A stretch of DNA of 64,000 bases, taken from Thomasclavelia spiroformis. GTDB taxonomy: Bacteria > Bacillota_I > Bacilli_A > Erysipelotrichales > Coprobacillaceae. The translations under genes and the position numbers were made by a program. Numbering within the stretch: position 1 is the stretch's first letter; the number at the start of each line of letters is the position of its first letter. The DNA lies in NCBI GenBank assembly GCA_018369555.1, contig JAGZCC010000001.1:1-64000 (forward strand). Direction: 5' to 3'. The notes beneath the pieces are model-generated. The model searched no databases. It saw only the letters and a program-made list of their open reading frames with translations, and was not told where the DNA came from. Shown here in pieces: positions 35,949 through 44,500 of this stretch.

Positions 35949-36221
35949 TTAAATACGATGCATTTTATTAAAAATATCTTCATGCTGTAATTTAATATTC
36001 ACACCGATTTCAACACCTAATTTATCTAATTCCTCACAAATAATTGCAAATTCTTCGCTGATATGTGACAATTCAACAATCATCATCATATTAAAATAAC
36101 CTTGAATAATTGTTTGAGAAATATCCAAAATATTAACTTGCTTAGTAGCTAAATAACTACATACTTTCGCAATAATTCCTACTTGATCTTTACCAACTAC
36201 CGTAATAATTCCCTTTTGCAT
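35949..36221 (-). CDS. ACT domain protein (UPF0237, GcvR-like)
   Basis: This is a 90-residue single ACT domain: [19 protein letters not shown] then [15 protein letters not shown]. It is the standard partner of the PFL/UPF0210 gene downstream and probably senses a small ligand. ATG 36221 is chosen because AGGAGG lies just upstream; an extended frame from 36314 has no site. No DNA-binding domain is present. Confidence 0.88.
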   Translation of the reverse strand: MQKGIITVVGKDQVGIIAKVCSYLATKQVNILDISQTIIQGYFNMMMIVELSHISEEFAIICEELDKLGVEIGVNIKLQHEDIFNKMHRI

Positions 36222-36357
36222 AAAATTTCCTCCTAATATTTTAAACATTATAGCACATTTAATTATAACAAAAAAGTCCAAATTATTAATTTTGTACTTA
36301 TCTATTTTTAACAAATTAAAAAATATCTATATATGCTACCATATACAGATATTCAAA

Positions 36358-36675
36358 TTATTCACTCATTAATTCCATTGCTTTAGCGAAAACAGTTTTT
36401 CCATCCATTAAGCCATAATCTTTCATATCAATAATTGCATAAGGGATTTTTTTACCACTTTCTTCAATAATTGATTCAATTTCAGTTTTTGCATATCTAA
36501 CTTGTGGGCCTAACAAAACACAATCGACATTTTCAATTTCTTTTTTTCCAGCATTTAGTGGTAATGCAAAAATTTCTACTGGCTCATTTAATTCATGAGC
36601 AGCTTTTTGCATCTTTGTCACCAATAAACTAGTTGACATACCTGCTGCACAGATTAACAAAACTCTTTTTTTCAT
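36358..36675 (-). CDS. PTS lactose/cellobiose-type IIB component (copy 1)
   Basis: This 105-residue IIB protein has the phosphocysteine P-loop LLICAAGMSTSLLVTKM (Cys9), followed by FALPLNAGK and CVLLGPQVRY, typical of cellobiose/chitobiose IIB. It would pass phosphate from a IIA protein to a sugar brought by IIC. Neither IIA nor IIC is nearby. It is a clear paralogue of the gene just upstream (36765-37079), from which it is separated by a terminator and a duplicated AGGTG leader. Regulation or supply to a distant permease is possible. Confidence 0.9.
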   Translation of the reverse strand: MKKRVLLICAAGMSTSLLVTKMQKAAHELNEPVEIFALPLNAGKKEIENVDCVLLGPQVRYAKTEIESIIEESGKKIPYAIIDMKDYGLMDGKTVFAKAMELMSE

Positions 36676-36715
36676 TTTTAAATCACCTCATATATAATTT
36701 TAAAACACCTCATAT

Positions 36716-36742
36716 AAAATGGGCATTTAACACGCCCATTTT
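36716..36742 (-). terminator. Terminator between the two PTS IIB genes
   Basis: AAAATGGGC (36716-36724) and GCCCATTTT (36734-36742) form a 9-bp stem with a 9-nt loop. On the minus strand it is followed by ATATGAGG rather than a long T run, so read-through to the second IIB gene is likely. Confidence 0.65.
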
Positions 36743-36764
36743 TGTTATTAAATCAAGCTTATTA

Positions 36765-37079
36765 TTAACCAATCATCTTCATTGCTGTATCAAAAACAGC
36801 TTTTCCATTCATTGTTCCATAATCTCTCATATCAATAATATCAACAGGAACTGGACCCGCCTTACGCCCAGCAGCTAATTTTTCAATTGCAGCTTTTTGA
36901 AAACGAACTTGAGGTCCTAGTAAAATGCAATCAACTTCTTCTAATACTCTAGGCGCATCAGAAAAAGGTAATGCAAAAATTTTACAATCAACGCCTGCTT
37001 CCTTAGCTGCACTCTCCATCTTTGTTACCAACAAGCTAGTTGACATACCTGCTGAGCACACTAATAAAATAGTTTTCAT
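36765..37079 (-). CDS. PTS lactose/cellobiose-type IIB component (copy 2)
   Basis: This 104-residue paralogue of the neighbouring IIB has the phosphocysteine loop LLVCSAGMSTSLLVTKM, then FALPFSDAPR, CILLGPQVRF and DIIDMRDYGTMNGKAVF. It is first in the pair and has a well-formed promoter (37110-37138) with a palindrome across the -35. No IIA, IIC or glycosidase gene is linked. Confidence 0.9.
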   Translation of the reverse strand: MKTILLVCSAGMSTSLLVTKMESAAKEAGVDCKIFALPFSDAPRVLEEVDCILLGPQVRFQKAAIEKLAAGRKAGPVPVDIIDMRDYGTMNGKAVFDTAMKMIG

Positions 37080-37109
37080 CTATCTACACTCCTTTTTTTA
37101 TTTATAATA

Positions 37110-37138
37110 ATTTTACAACGAATATTATTAGATGTAAA
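37110..37138 (-). promoter_or_regulatory. Promoter of the PTS IIB pair
   Basis: Minus strand TTTACA (37133-37138) and TAAAAT (37110-37115), spacer 17 nt, lie 31 nt upstream of the start codon. Confidence 0.6.
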
Positions 37139-37153
37139 CCCATTCTTACATCT
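37130..37153. promoter_or_regulatory. Operator-like palindrome over the IIB promoter -35
   Basis: AGATGTAA (37130-37137), 8 nt, TTACATCT (37146-37153) is a perfect 8-bp inverted repeat overlapping the -35 hexamer. It looks like a binding site for a dimeric regulator. The XRE regulator encoded at 37338-37667 is the nearest candidate. Confidence 0.55.
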
Positions 37154-37309
37154 TTTTTTGACATATATCCCATAATTTATAATAGTATGGCTAAACAAAC
37201 TTAAGATTTATGCTACTTTCGTTTTTTAAATGTCTAAAAAATTTAGTGATAATATAAACTACATTTACATATTATCTTTGAATTTATACCTTGCTTGACA
37301 CATCAATCT

Positions 37310-37344
37310 AAAATAGAACAAAGCTAAATACTTTGTTCTATTTT
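37310..37344 (-). terminator. Intrinsic terminator of the second XRE gene
   Basis: A perfect 14-bp stem (37310-37323 with 37331-37344) and 7-nt loop. The gene's stop codon (37338-37340) lies within the stem. Confidence 0.75.
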
Positions 37345-37667
37345 CCCCTTTCTTCATTACGTTTACGCTTATATTCGATTATAAACATAACTTCTTTTAA
37401 ATCCTCATCTGGCAATTCAGTCAAAAGTCGAGCAATATTAGCAATATTATAATAATCATATTTTTTTCCGCTCATAATTTCTTCAACACTGCGTCCATAT
37501 AAATTAGAAAATATTTTAAGTTCACCAACTGTAATATCCCGTTTACCATTTTCAATATCAGAGATAGCAGAGTGTGGTACTTTTAAATATTTTGCTACTT
37601 CTTTTTGCGTAAGATGTTTAAAATTTCGATAGGATTTCAATCTTGTTGCTAAATCTTTATCTATCAT
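37338..37667 (-). CDS. XRE-family transcriptional regulator
   Basis: This is a 109-residue protein. Residues 8-66 form a Cro/CI helix-turn-helix (RNFKHLTQKEVAKYLKVPHS, then AISDIENGKRDITVGELKIF), followed by a short helical tail (LLTELPDEDLKEVMFIIEYK) like that of SinR- or phage-type regulators. It stands alone between the IIB promoter region and the U32 gene and could bind the palindrome at 37130. A GGAGGG site precedes the ATG. Confidence 0.82.
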   Translation of the reverse strand: MIDKDLATRLKSYRNFKHLTQKEVAKYLKVPHSAISDIENGKRDITVGELKIFSNLYGRSVEEIMSGKKYDYYNIANIARLLTELPDEDLKEVMFIIEYKRKRNEERGK

Positions 37668-37782
37668 AATTATCCCTCCGATAAATAAATTTTAGCATTT
37701 TGCTTACTTTTCTTCAATAAAATTTTGATTTTTTAAAATTTTTTTTGCTAAAACACAATATTTTTTTTACAATAAATGATAA

Positions 37783-40119
37783 TTAATCATAAAAATAGCC
37801 GCTTGTATGTTTAATAAATGTCGGAATTTGACAATTGCTTCCAGTAACAATCTTTTTATATTCATCATAAATCAATCTAACAGTATCACTAGCTTCGTCA
37901 CTAAATGACAATAATATATAATCAACTTCAAGATCATTTAATTTATTTATATATAAATGATGACTATTAAAAATCAAATTATTACAATTATCATCTGTTA
38001 AAATAGTAAAAGACTCCCCTTTTCGATCAAATAAGCTATATTTGCCATTTTTACACATATTACAGCCGATTCTTTTTTCATTAAAATAATGATCACTAAT
38101 AATACAATGTTTTAAATGCATATTAATTGTTTTACCATATACTACCATTGTAATATCTTGTTTTACATCAATTAAATTATTCACTTGCTTTTTACTCATT
38201 TCTAAAGATAAAATCACATCATATTTATTTAAATATGTAAGTGCATAACTGTTATAAAGGTTAAAAGTTGTATCTAAAATACATTTTTTATCTTTAAATA
38301 TTTCTAACGCCCCATAATTCCCAACTAAAATTTCATCAACCATTTGATATAAATCACTATTTTTAAATTTATACAATTGTTCCATGTTATTTAAAAAACC
38401 TGTAAAAAGAATGAGTCTTTTATGATATTTATTCGCTAAAAATATAGCATTTTCAAATTCTTTAGAAAGCGGAAAATATATTTTAGCTATATCTTGATCA
38501 ATTATTGCTTCTAATTGCGATAATGTATATACCCGTATACATATCCCCTTGATTTTTTTATTCACATGTGCTTTTTTTTCTTCATCAATATTCATTTCAA
38601 TAGCGTTCACATTAGTAAGTGATTGCTCTAATTTTTCAATTGCACAGCGCCGCATCTGATTTACTTCCTTCAAGCTGAAAAAACCATTATCAGGAAAATC
38701 AACAATAATATTTCCAGCCTTAAAAACTGTGTTCCCAAGTTTTCTAAGCTGTTCTTTAATTCGTTCGCTAGAAAGTGGAGCTTTACTTGCTGCTTCAATT
38801 ATCATGTTTGATGTAATATTAATAACTTTATCTTGATAAATAACCGTCAAATTCGGACAATTATTTATTTGTCCAGTAAAATACATCTCTATTTCGTTTT
38901 TTATATTTTCCTTTTGATAACTTGCTTGTGCTCTTTCAATTAAATCAAAATCAATAACTTTATAAACCGGTGTCCCTTTTTTTACTGCTGTATTTAATTC
39001 AATTTCAATAATTTCATTAGCATTTGCAAAATTAACTAACTTATTATTTAAAAATAATTTAGTAATCGTTCTAGTATAACCTATTCCTTGAAAATCAATT
39101 CGGTCACCTTGCTTTAATTTAGTTTCAAGTTTAATTTTTACAAGCTTTTTTTGATAATCATACTGAATAACTTTTCCTAAATTAATTCCTCGATTTCCAG
39201 GATAATCGCTCGCCATAAAATCTTTATCCTGTAATAAAAAACCACTTGTAAAACCACGATTAAACATTTGTTTCATTTCCATAATTCTATCTTTATAATC
39301 ATTTAATTTTTGATTATTAAAGTATGCATCGATAGCTTCACGATATTGACCGACAATAATTGCAACATATTCTGGACGTTTCATTCTACCCTCGATTTTA
39401 AACGAAGTTATTCCCGCTTCGATAAGCACATTAACATTTTCTAGTGTACACAAATCTTTTGGTGATAATAAATAGCTTGGCAACTTATCGATATTTTTAC
39501 CATCTTTTTGTAATTTATAAGCCAAACGACAAGGCTGACCACATGCACCTTTATTGCCGCTTCTTTTAGCCACCATACTAGACATTAAACATTGCCCTGA
39601 ATAAGACATACATAGTGCACCATGAACAAATACCTCAATATCTAAATTTGTATGCCTGCAAATATTTTTAATTTCCTGTAGACTGTTTTCACGTGCTAAA
39701 ACTACCCGCTCAACGCCTATTTTTTCAAAATATTTCACTGCCTCCAAATTACAAACACTGGCTTGTGTAGACATATGTATTTCAAAATTGGGAAAGTATT
39801 TTTTTACATAAGACATTAATCCAATATCTTGGATAATTAATGCATCAACATTTATTAATGATAAAAACAGAAGATAATCCTTTAATTTAATAAATTGATT
39901 ATCTTCATATAAAGTGTTTACTGTAACATAGACTTTAACATTCCTTAAATGACAATATTTTACCGCCTTCTGTAATTCATCACGATCAAAATTAGTTGCA
40001 AAAGCTCTGGCACTAAATTCATTACCACCTAAATAAATAGCATTAGCACCATTTTGAACAGCAGCTACTAATGCTTCATAACTTCCAGCCGGTGCTAATA
40101 ATTCAATATTATTAATCAT
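37783..40119 (-). CDS. U32 family peptidase-like protein with DUF3656 domain
   Basis: This 778-residue U32 family protein opens with ELLAPAGSYEALVAAVQNGA, then LGGNEFSARAF and the U32 signature EVFVHGALCMSYSGQCLMS, followed by CGQPCRLAY with iron-sulfur-type cysteines, and a C-terminal DUF3656-like half. Family members RlhA and TrhP make 5-hydroxycytidine/5-hydroxyuridine in rRNA or tRNA rather than acting as collagenases, so RNA hydroxylation is the better guess. It is 3 nt upstream-adjacent to mtnN on the same strand, sharing an operon with methyltransferase genes. Confidence 0.85.
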   Translation of the reverse strand: MINNIELLAPAGSYEALVAAVQNGANAIYLGGNEFSARAFATNFDRDELQKAVKYCHLRNVKVYVTVNTLYEDNQFIKLKDYLLFLSLINVDALIIQDIGLMSYVKKYFPNFEIHMSTQASVCNLEAVKYFEKIGVERVVLARENSLQEIKNICRHTNLDIEVFVHGALCMSYSGQCLMSSMVAKRSGNKGACGQPCRLAYKLQKDGKNIDKLPSYLLSPKDLCTLENVNVLIEAGITSFKIEGRMKRPEYVAIIVGQYREAIDAYFNNQKLNDYKDRIMEMKQMFNRGFTSGFLLQDKDFMASDYPGNRGINLGKVIQYDYQKKLVKIKLETKLKQGDRIDFQGIGYTRTITKLFLNNKLVNFANANEIIEIELNTAVKKGTPVYKVIDFDLIERAQASYQKENIKNEIEMYFTGQINNCPNLTVIYQDKVINITSNMIIEAASKAPLSSERIKEQLRKLGNTVFKAGNIIVDFPDNGFFSLKEVNQMRRCAIEKLEQSLTNVNAIEMNIDEEKKAHVNKKIKGICIRVYTLSQLEAIIDQDIAKIYFPLSKEFENAIFLANKYHKRLILFTGFLNNMEQLYKFKNSDLYQMVDEILVGNYGALEIFKDKKCILDTTFNLYNSYALTYLNKYDVILSLEMSKKQVNNLIDVKQDITMVVYGKTINMHLKHCIISDHYFNEKRIGCNMCKNGKYSLFDRKGESFTILTDDNCNNLIFNSHHLYINKLNDLEVDYILLSFSDEASDTVRLIYDEYKKIVTGSNCQIPTFIKHTSGYFYD

Positions 40120-40122
40120 ACA

Positions 40123-40812
40123 TTAATCCCTAATTAAAGCTACACACATTTTAGCCGATGCTTTAGCGGCTTTTTTTAAATATTCATCAAATTGTATTGT
40201 TGAATCACCTTTGCCAAAAACATCACTCAATGATCTTGTAATGATAAATTTAGTATCAAATTTATAACATGTTTGCCCTACTGCTGCGGCTTCCATTTCA
40301 CAACACTTGGCATCTTCAAAATTAGTTTTAATATATGATGCAACTTTTTTGTCAGCGACAAACTTATCACCAGAAACAATTAACCCTGTTTCATAATTTA
40401 AATCTAAACTTTTTAACACTTTAATAGCTTTATTGACCAAAGCATCGTCAGCTTTAATTCGCGGTGGTAAGCCAGGCACTTCGCCTAATACTCTATTTTT
40501 AAAAGCTGTAATATCAAAATCATATTGGCATACTTCACTTGAAATAACAACATCACCAACATTTTGACTTGGACAAAGACCACCCGCAGAACCTACGTTA
40601 ATAACATAATCAATATCATAATTTGTAAGTAACAAAGTAGTACAAATAGCTGCATTTACTTTTCCAATTCCACCTTGTAATAAAACTACTTCCTTACCTT
40701 CAATTGTCCCATGATAAAAAGTACAATCCAAAATAGTTTTACTATCACTTACGTTCATATATTCCTTAATCTCAGCTACTTCTTCTTCCATAGCCCCAAT
40801 TATTCCAATCAT
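40123..40812 (-). CDS. mtnN: 5'-methylthioadenosine/S-adenosylhomocysteine nucleosidase
   Basis: This 229-residue enzyme removes adenine from methylthioadenosine, S-adenosylhomocysteine and 5'-deoxyadenosine, products of SAM-using enzymes. MIGIIGAMEEEV at the start, NVGSAGGL, SGDKFV and CCEMEAAAVGQ with the catalytic aspartate segment RSLSDVFG are all present. It overlaps the methyltransferase gene upstream by one base. Its place beside several SAM-dependent enzymes is sensible. Confidence 0.95.
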   Translation of the reverse strand: MIGIIGAMEEEVAEIKEYMNVSDSKTILDCTFYHGTIEGKEVVLLQGGIGKVNAAICTTLLLTNYDIDYVINVGSAGGLCPSQNVGDVVISSEVCQYDFDITAFKNRVLGEVPGLPPRIKADDALVNKAIKVLKSLDLNYETGLIVSGDKFVADKKVASYIKTNFEDAKCCEMEAAAVGQTCYKFDTKFIITRSLSDVFGKGDSTIQFDEYLKKAAKASAKMCVALIRD

Positions 40813-41534
40813 TACATTCTATCCCTTCTTTTATGGCATACAAAAATAATTCGTTGAGATTTATCACAATACTCTTCAAATTCACCATAATACTCAATTT
40901 CTTTAAAACCAGCTTTTTTTAATAGCTCTAAATAAGTATCAATACTATAAGTCTGTTGATGATGAATTTCATTGATATGTTCATTATTTTCTTTATCAAT
41001 TATTTCAACTAAGTGTTCTACTTTTCCTTCACCAGTTTTTTTAACAGTCCACTTAAAATAAAATTCTTCGTCATCTTCTTCTTCAAAATAACCATCAAGT
41101 ACATATTCCATTTTATAAAGACTATCTACATCAAAAATAAATGTTCCATTATACTTCAATGAATCATAAACGTTTTTAAACGTCTGTAATACCTTCTTCT
41201 TACTCAAAACATAATTAATTGAATCACACAAACACAAAATCAAATCCACAGCCCGATCACTTTTAAAATCAGTCATATCCACTCGACCGAGCATTAAATT
41301 AACATTTGAATCTAATGCTTTCATTCTTGCCACTTCCAACATATCTTTAGACAAATCAGTGGCATAAATTTCTTTATTATCTTTAGCTAAACGGATTGCG
41401 ATTTCTCCAGTTCCACACCCTAGTTCCAAAACACTATTGAAACTTGCATGTGTGTTAATAAATTGATAATAGTCATCATAAAATTGTTCATCCATTAAAC
41501 TATCGTAATAGTATGCAAAATTTTCATACGACAT
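40812..41534 (-). CDS. Class I SAM-dependent methyltransferase (YqeM-like)
   Basis: This is a 240-residue methyltransferase with a Rossmann fold: SVLELGCGTGEIAIRLA (motif I), ATDLSKDML, LILCLCDSINYV. It follows rsfS with a 1-nt overlap, the position of yqeM in Bacillus. The substrate is unknown. Confidence 0.85.
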   Translation of the reverse strand: MSYENFAYYYDSLMDEQFYDDYYQFINTHASFNSVLELGCGTGEIAIRLAKDNKEIYATDLSKDMLEVARMKALDSNVNLMLGRVDMTDFKSDRAVDLILCLCDSINYVLSKKKVLQTFKNVYDSLKYNGTFIFDVDSLYKMEYVLDGYFEEEDDEEFYFKWTVKKTGEGKVEHLVEIIDKENNEHINEIHHQQTYSIDTYLELLKKAGFKEIEYYGEFEEYCDKSQRIIFVCHKRRDRM

Positions 41535-41878
41535 TATTTTAAATACCCTGAAACATCAATTCTTGGCATATCAGACCATAATTTTTCTAGATTATAACTG
41601 TCACGTTCATCCTGATCAAAAATATGAACGACTATATCTCCATAATCCATTAATAACCACTTACTATTACGACGACCTTCAATTGATTTTACTTCATAAC
41701 CATTTTCAGCCATGTTATCTTCAACACTATCCTTAAGAGCATTCATCAAACGTTCATTATCCGCTGAACAGATAACAAAAGTATCAAAAACAGGACTTGC
41801 AAGTTGCATGTCAATGACAACAATATCTTTTGCAAGTTTATCATCCAAAGCTTTTACAATAATTTCTAATTTATCCAT
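41534..41878 (-). CDS. rsfS: Ribosomal silencing factor RsfS
   Basis: RsfS (114 residues) binds ribosomal protein L14 and blocks joining of 30S and 50S subunits when nutrients are short. The family signature is seen in ASPVFDTFVICSADNERLM, then the segment EGRRNSKWLLMDYGDIVVHIF ending in DERDSYNLEKLWSD. It overlaps the NadD-YqeK gene upstream by 8 nt and the methyltransferase by 1 nt, in the conserved yqeK-yqeL-yqeM order. Confidence 0.95.
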   Translation of the reverse strand: MDKLEIIVKALDDKLAKDIVVIDMQLASPVFDTFVICSADNERLMNALKDSVEDNMAENGYEVKSIEGRRNSKWLLMDYGDIVVHIFDQDERDSYNLEKLWSDMPRIDVSGYLK

Positions 41879-42971
41879 CTGTTTCTCCTTTTACATATTT
41901 ATCATATATTTCATAAAAACACTCATCGATTTTTCTTCCTTTCTTTGTCGAAAAATCATAAAAATCTTGCAAGCAAGCCTTAAATCCCGCCACTACATCT
42001 TGCTTACATAATTCAATTTCTTTAGATGAATCATAATCACGATTTGGATCATATTTATCCGCTTCATAAATACACATATCTAATTTAGACATATTAATTG
42101 AAGCAGTTGTATGATGTCTAATCGCCTGTAAAATTTCTTCATCATCAACTAAAAACTCATTCTTTGCCACATATTGCGATAGCCATTGATGCCAAATTGG
42201 TTCTGGCTTTTTTAGAAATTCAGGGAAATATTTTTCCATTAATAGCAAAGCTTCGTCGTGTGGCATTTCTTTAGCAATATCATGCAACATTCCTGCTACA
42301 TATGCTTTAGTTTCATCAAGACCATTGCTTTTAGCAATTTCTTTAGCTAACTTTGCCATACTTATAGTATGTTGATACCTTTTTATCGACATCCTAGTTT
42401 TAATAATGGTATCTAAATATATACCATTAGACACAATATATTTTAACACTTCCGGTTCTAATGCATGTAAATTACCATTACGAATCTCACTACTTGCATC
42501 ATCACTTGCAACAAAATCTAGTTTTAAAAAACCATATTTTTTTAAATTACTATTTATTTGATATCCAATTCGATCAAATACTACTAAAGATACTAATTCA
42601 CTAATTTTATAAGCATCTTTCCATTTATGAAACAAACTAGCCTGATCCATTCCCATAATAAAATATAATTGATCATTAGGATATTTCGATTTTAAATACT
42701 TGATTGTATCGATTGTATAATTTTTCGCATCACCTTTTTGATTGATTTCATAATAACAAATTTCAACTTTTCGATAACGACCAATTGCAATTTCTAACAT
42801 TTCTAAACGTTGTTTATTAGTTGCTTTACTAGAATCTTTCCATGGATTATTCGCAGTTGGAACAACTAATAACTTATCTAAAGCTAACTGTTTTAATGAT
42901 TCTTCAATTACACTTATATGTGAGCGATGAATAGGATCAAAACTTCCACCAAATATTCCAATTTTCATCAT
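41871..42971 (-). CDS. nadD: NadD-YqeK fusion: nicotinate-nucleotide adenylyltransferase plus HD hydrolase
   Basis: The 366 residues hold two enzymes that are separate genes in Bacillus. Residues 1-190 are NadD, which makes deamido-NAD, with GGSFDPIHRSH (the usual HxGH is HRSH here) and the C-terminal ASSEIRNG. Residues about 195-366 are YqeK, an HD-domain hydrolase (metal site H201, HD at 230-231, later H in AIRHHT), a family shown to split Ap4A. Similar fusions are known in Mollicutes relatives. The ATG overlaps the yhbY stop (ATGA). Confidence 0.92.
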   Translation of the reverse strand: MMKIGIFGGSFDPIHRSHISVIEESLKQLALDKLLVVPTANNPWKDSSKATNKQRLEMLEIAIGRYRKVEICYYEINQKGDAKNYTIDTIKYLKSKYPNDQLYFIMGMDQASLFHKWKDAYKISELVSLVVFDRIGYQINSNLKKYGFLKLDFVASDDASSEIRNGNLHALEPEVLKYIVSNGIYLDTIIKTRMSIKRYQHTISMAKLAKEIAKSNGLDETKAYVAGMLHDIAKEMPHDEALLLMEKYFPEFLKKPEPIWHQWLSQYVAKNEFLVDDEEILQAIRHHTTASINMSKLDMCIYEADKYDPNRDYDSSKEIELCKQDVVAGFKACLQDFYDFSTKKGRKIDECFYEIYDKYVKGETDG

Positions 42972-43255
42972 GGTAATTTATATAAACCTTTTTCACTAGG
43001 ACGATATAAAAGAATAGTTCTTCCTAATATTTGTACAACATCAGCTTTAGTTTTCATACTTATCTCAATTGCAACTTCGTTTTTTGATTCACTGCAAGAT
43101 TCTAAAATCTTGATTTTAATTAATTCATGTGCCTCTAATGCAGCATCGATTCCTTCAATTTGAGTTTGATGAACGCCTTCTTTACCAATTTGAAAAATTG
43201 CATTCAAATTATGCCCAATACCTCTTAAATATCTTTTTTGTTTACCAGTTAACAT
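42968..43255 (-). CDS. yhbY: YhbY-family ribosome assembly RNA-binding protein (YqeI)
   Basis: This 95-residue CRM-domain protein opens with LTGKQKRYLRGIGHNLNAIF, then QIGKEGVHQTQIEGIDAALE, and ends with a GRTILLYRPS segment, the family signature. It binds pre-50S particles. It is placed between yqeH and nadD as in Bacillus and overlaps nadD by 4 nt. An AAAGGA site precedes it. Confidence 0.93.
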   Translation of the reverse strand: MLTGKQKRYLRGIGHNLNAIFQIGKEGVHQTQIEGIDAALEAHELIKIKILESCSESKNEVAIEISMKTKADVVQILGRTILLYRPSEKGLYKLP

Positions 43256-43269
43256 ATCATTTATCCTTT

Positions 43270-44367
43270 CTATATTAATGCCTCTCTTATAAATACTCCA
43301 ACACCTTTAGGGACATGTATTTTCACTTTTGCATTTGCACTATTTACACCAACAAAACCCAAACCTGAAATTACAAGGTCCACTTTGTAATTAGGTAATT
43401 TAAAATCATAAGTTACCATATCACTTATATCTTTAATTTCTTCAATTTCTGGTTTTAACGTTAAATGGCGGTTATATAATCCATCACTATTTTCTAATTT
43501 AGTACGATGGATTTTTAACGATTTAGGAAAATAACATGTAAAAGAACTATGATTTCCTTTAATAAAATCAAATCGAGCTAAACCACCAAAATATAAACTT
43601 TGATTTGAATCTAATTGAAAATTAATTGGTTTCAATTCACTTTTAGGAATAATTATTTTCAAATCTTCATCTTTAACAAGATGTGCCATTTGATGAGGAT
43701 TAATAATTCCTGGTGAATCATACAGACAACTATGATCATCTAAAGCAATTTCTATCAAATCAAGTGTTGTTCCTGGAAATTCACTTGTGGTAATCAAGTT
43801 ATTTTCACCTGTTCCATAATGTTTTAATAAAGCGTTAATCAATGAAGATTTTCCTACATTTGTAACTCCCACAATATAAACATCACGTCCATGACGATAT
43901 TCATCTATTTTATTAATTAATAAATCTAAATTATAATTTTTTACTCCACTAGATAAAATTACATCAACTGGTTTAATTCCTATTTCTTTTAATTGTCGAC
44001 GTAACCAATGAATGATTTTTATATCTTTTAATGACTTAGGCAAAATATCTCTTTTATTCCCTACTACCAAAATATCATTATTATTTAAATGACGGGGTAA
44101 GCCATTAATTAAACTACCATTATAATCAAATAAATCAATTAAATAAACGATTAAGCAATCGTGTTCACCTATTTCTTGAAGAATATTTAAAAAATCATCA
44201 CTTGTAAGATTTGTTTTTTGCAATTCATGATAATTTTTCAAACGAAAACATCGTTTACATAATACCTTATCATTGTTTAATGCGTTTTTTGGTACAAAAC
44301 CAATTTTATTTTCATCCTCGCTTTGGATTATTGCTCCACAGCCAAAACATCTAATCTCTTTGCTCAT
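43270..44367 (-). CDS. yqeH: Ribosome biogenesis GTPase YqeH
   Basis: This is a 365-residue circularly permuted GTPase needed for 30S assembly. An N-terminal zinc ribbon (CFGC...CKRC) precedes the G4 motif NKRD, then G1 VGVTNVGKSSLIN and G3 DSPGI, the permuted order that defines the family, and a C-terminal domain. In Bacillus aroE lies between yqeH and yqeI; here yhbY follows after 14 nt. The promoter region is shared with the divergent sigK. Confidence 0.95.
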   Translation of the reverse strand: MSKEIRCFGCGAIIQSEDENKIGFVPKNALNNDKVLCKRCFRLKNYHELQKTNLTSDDFLNILQEIGEHDCLIVYLIDLFDYNGSLINGLPRHLNNNDILVVGNKRDILPKSLKDIKIIHWLRRQLKEIGIKPVDVILSSGVKNYNLDLLINKIDEYRHGRDVYIVGVTNVGKSSLINALLKHYGTGENNLITTSEFPGTTLDLIEIALDDHSCLYDSPGIINPHQMAHLVKDEDLKIIIPKSELKPINFQLDSNQSLYFGGLARFDFIKGNHSSFTCYFPKSLKIHRTKLENSDGLYNRHLTLKPEIEEIKDISDMVTYDFKLPNYKVDLVISGLGFVGVNSANAKVKIHVPKGVGVFIREALI

Positions 44368-44500
44368 ATACTCTCCTTTTCAAACTACACCTATTGTACC
44401 TTATTTCAAATAACTTTTAAAGTAAATAAAATGAACAAATAACAAATATTTTGTCCTAAAACAAAAAAAATTCAATATATATGTACTAGAGGTGAAATAC

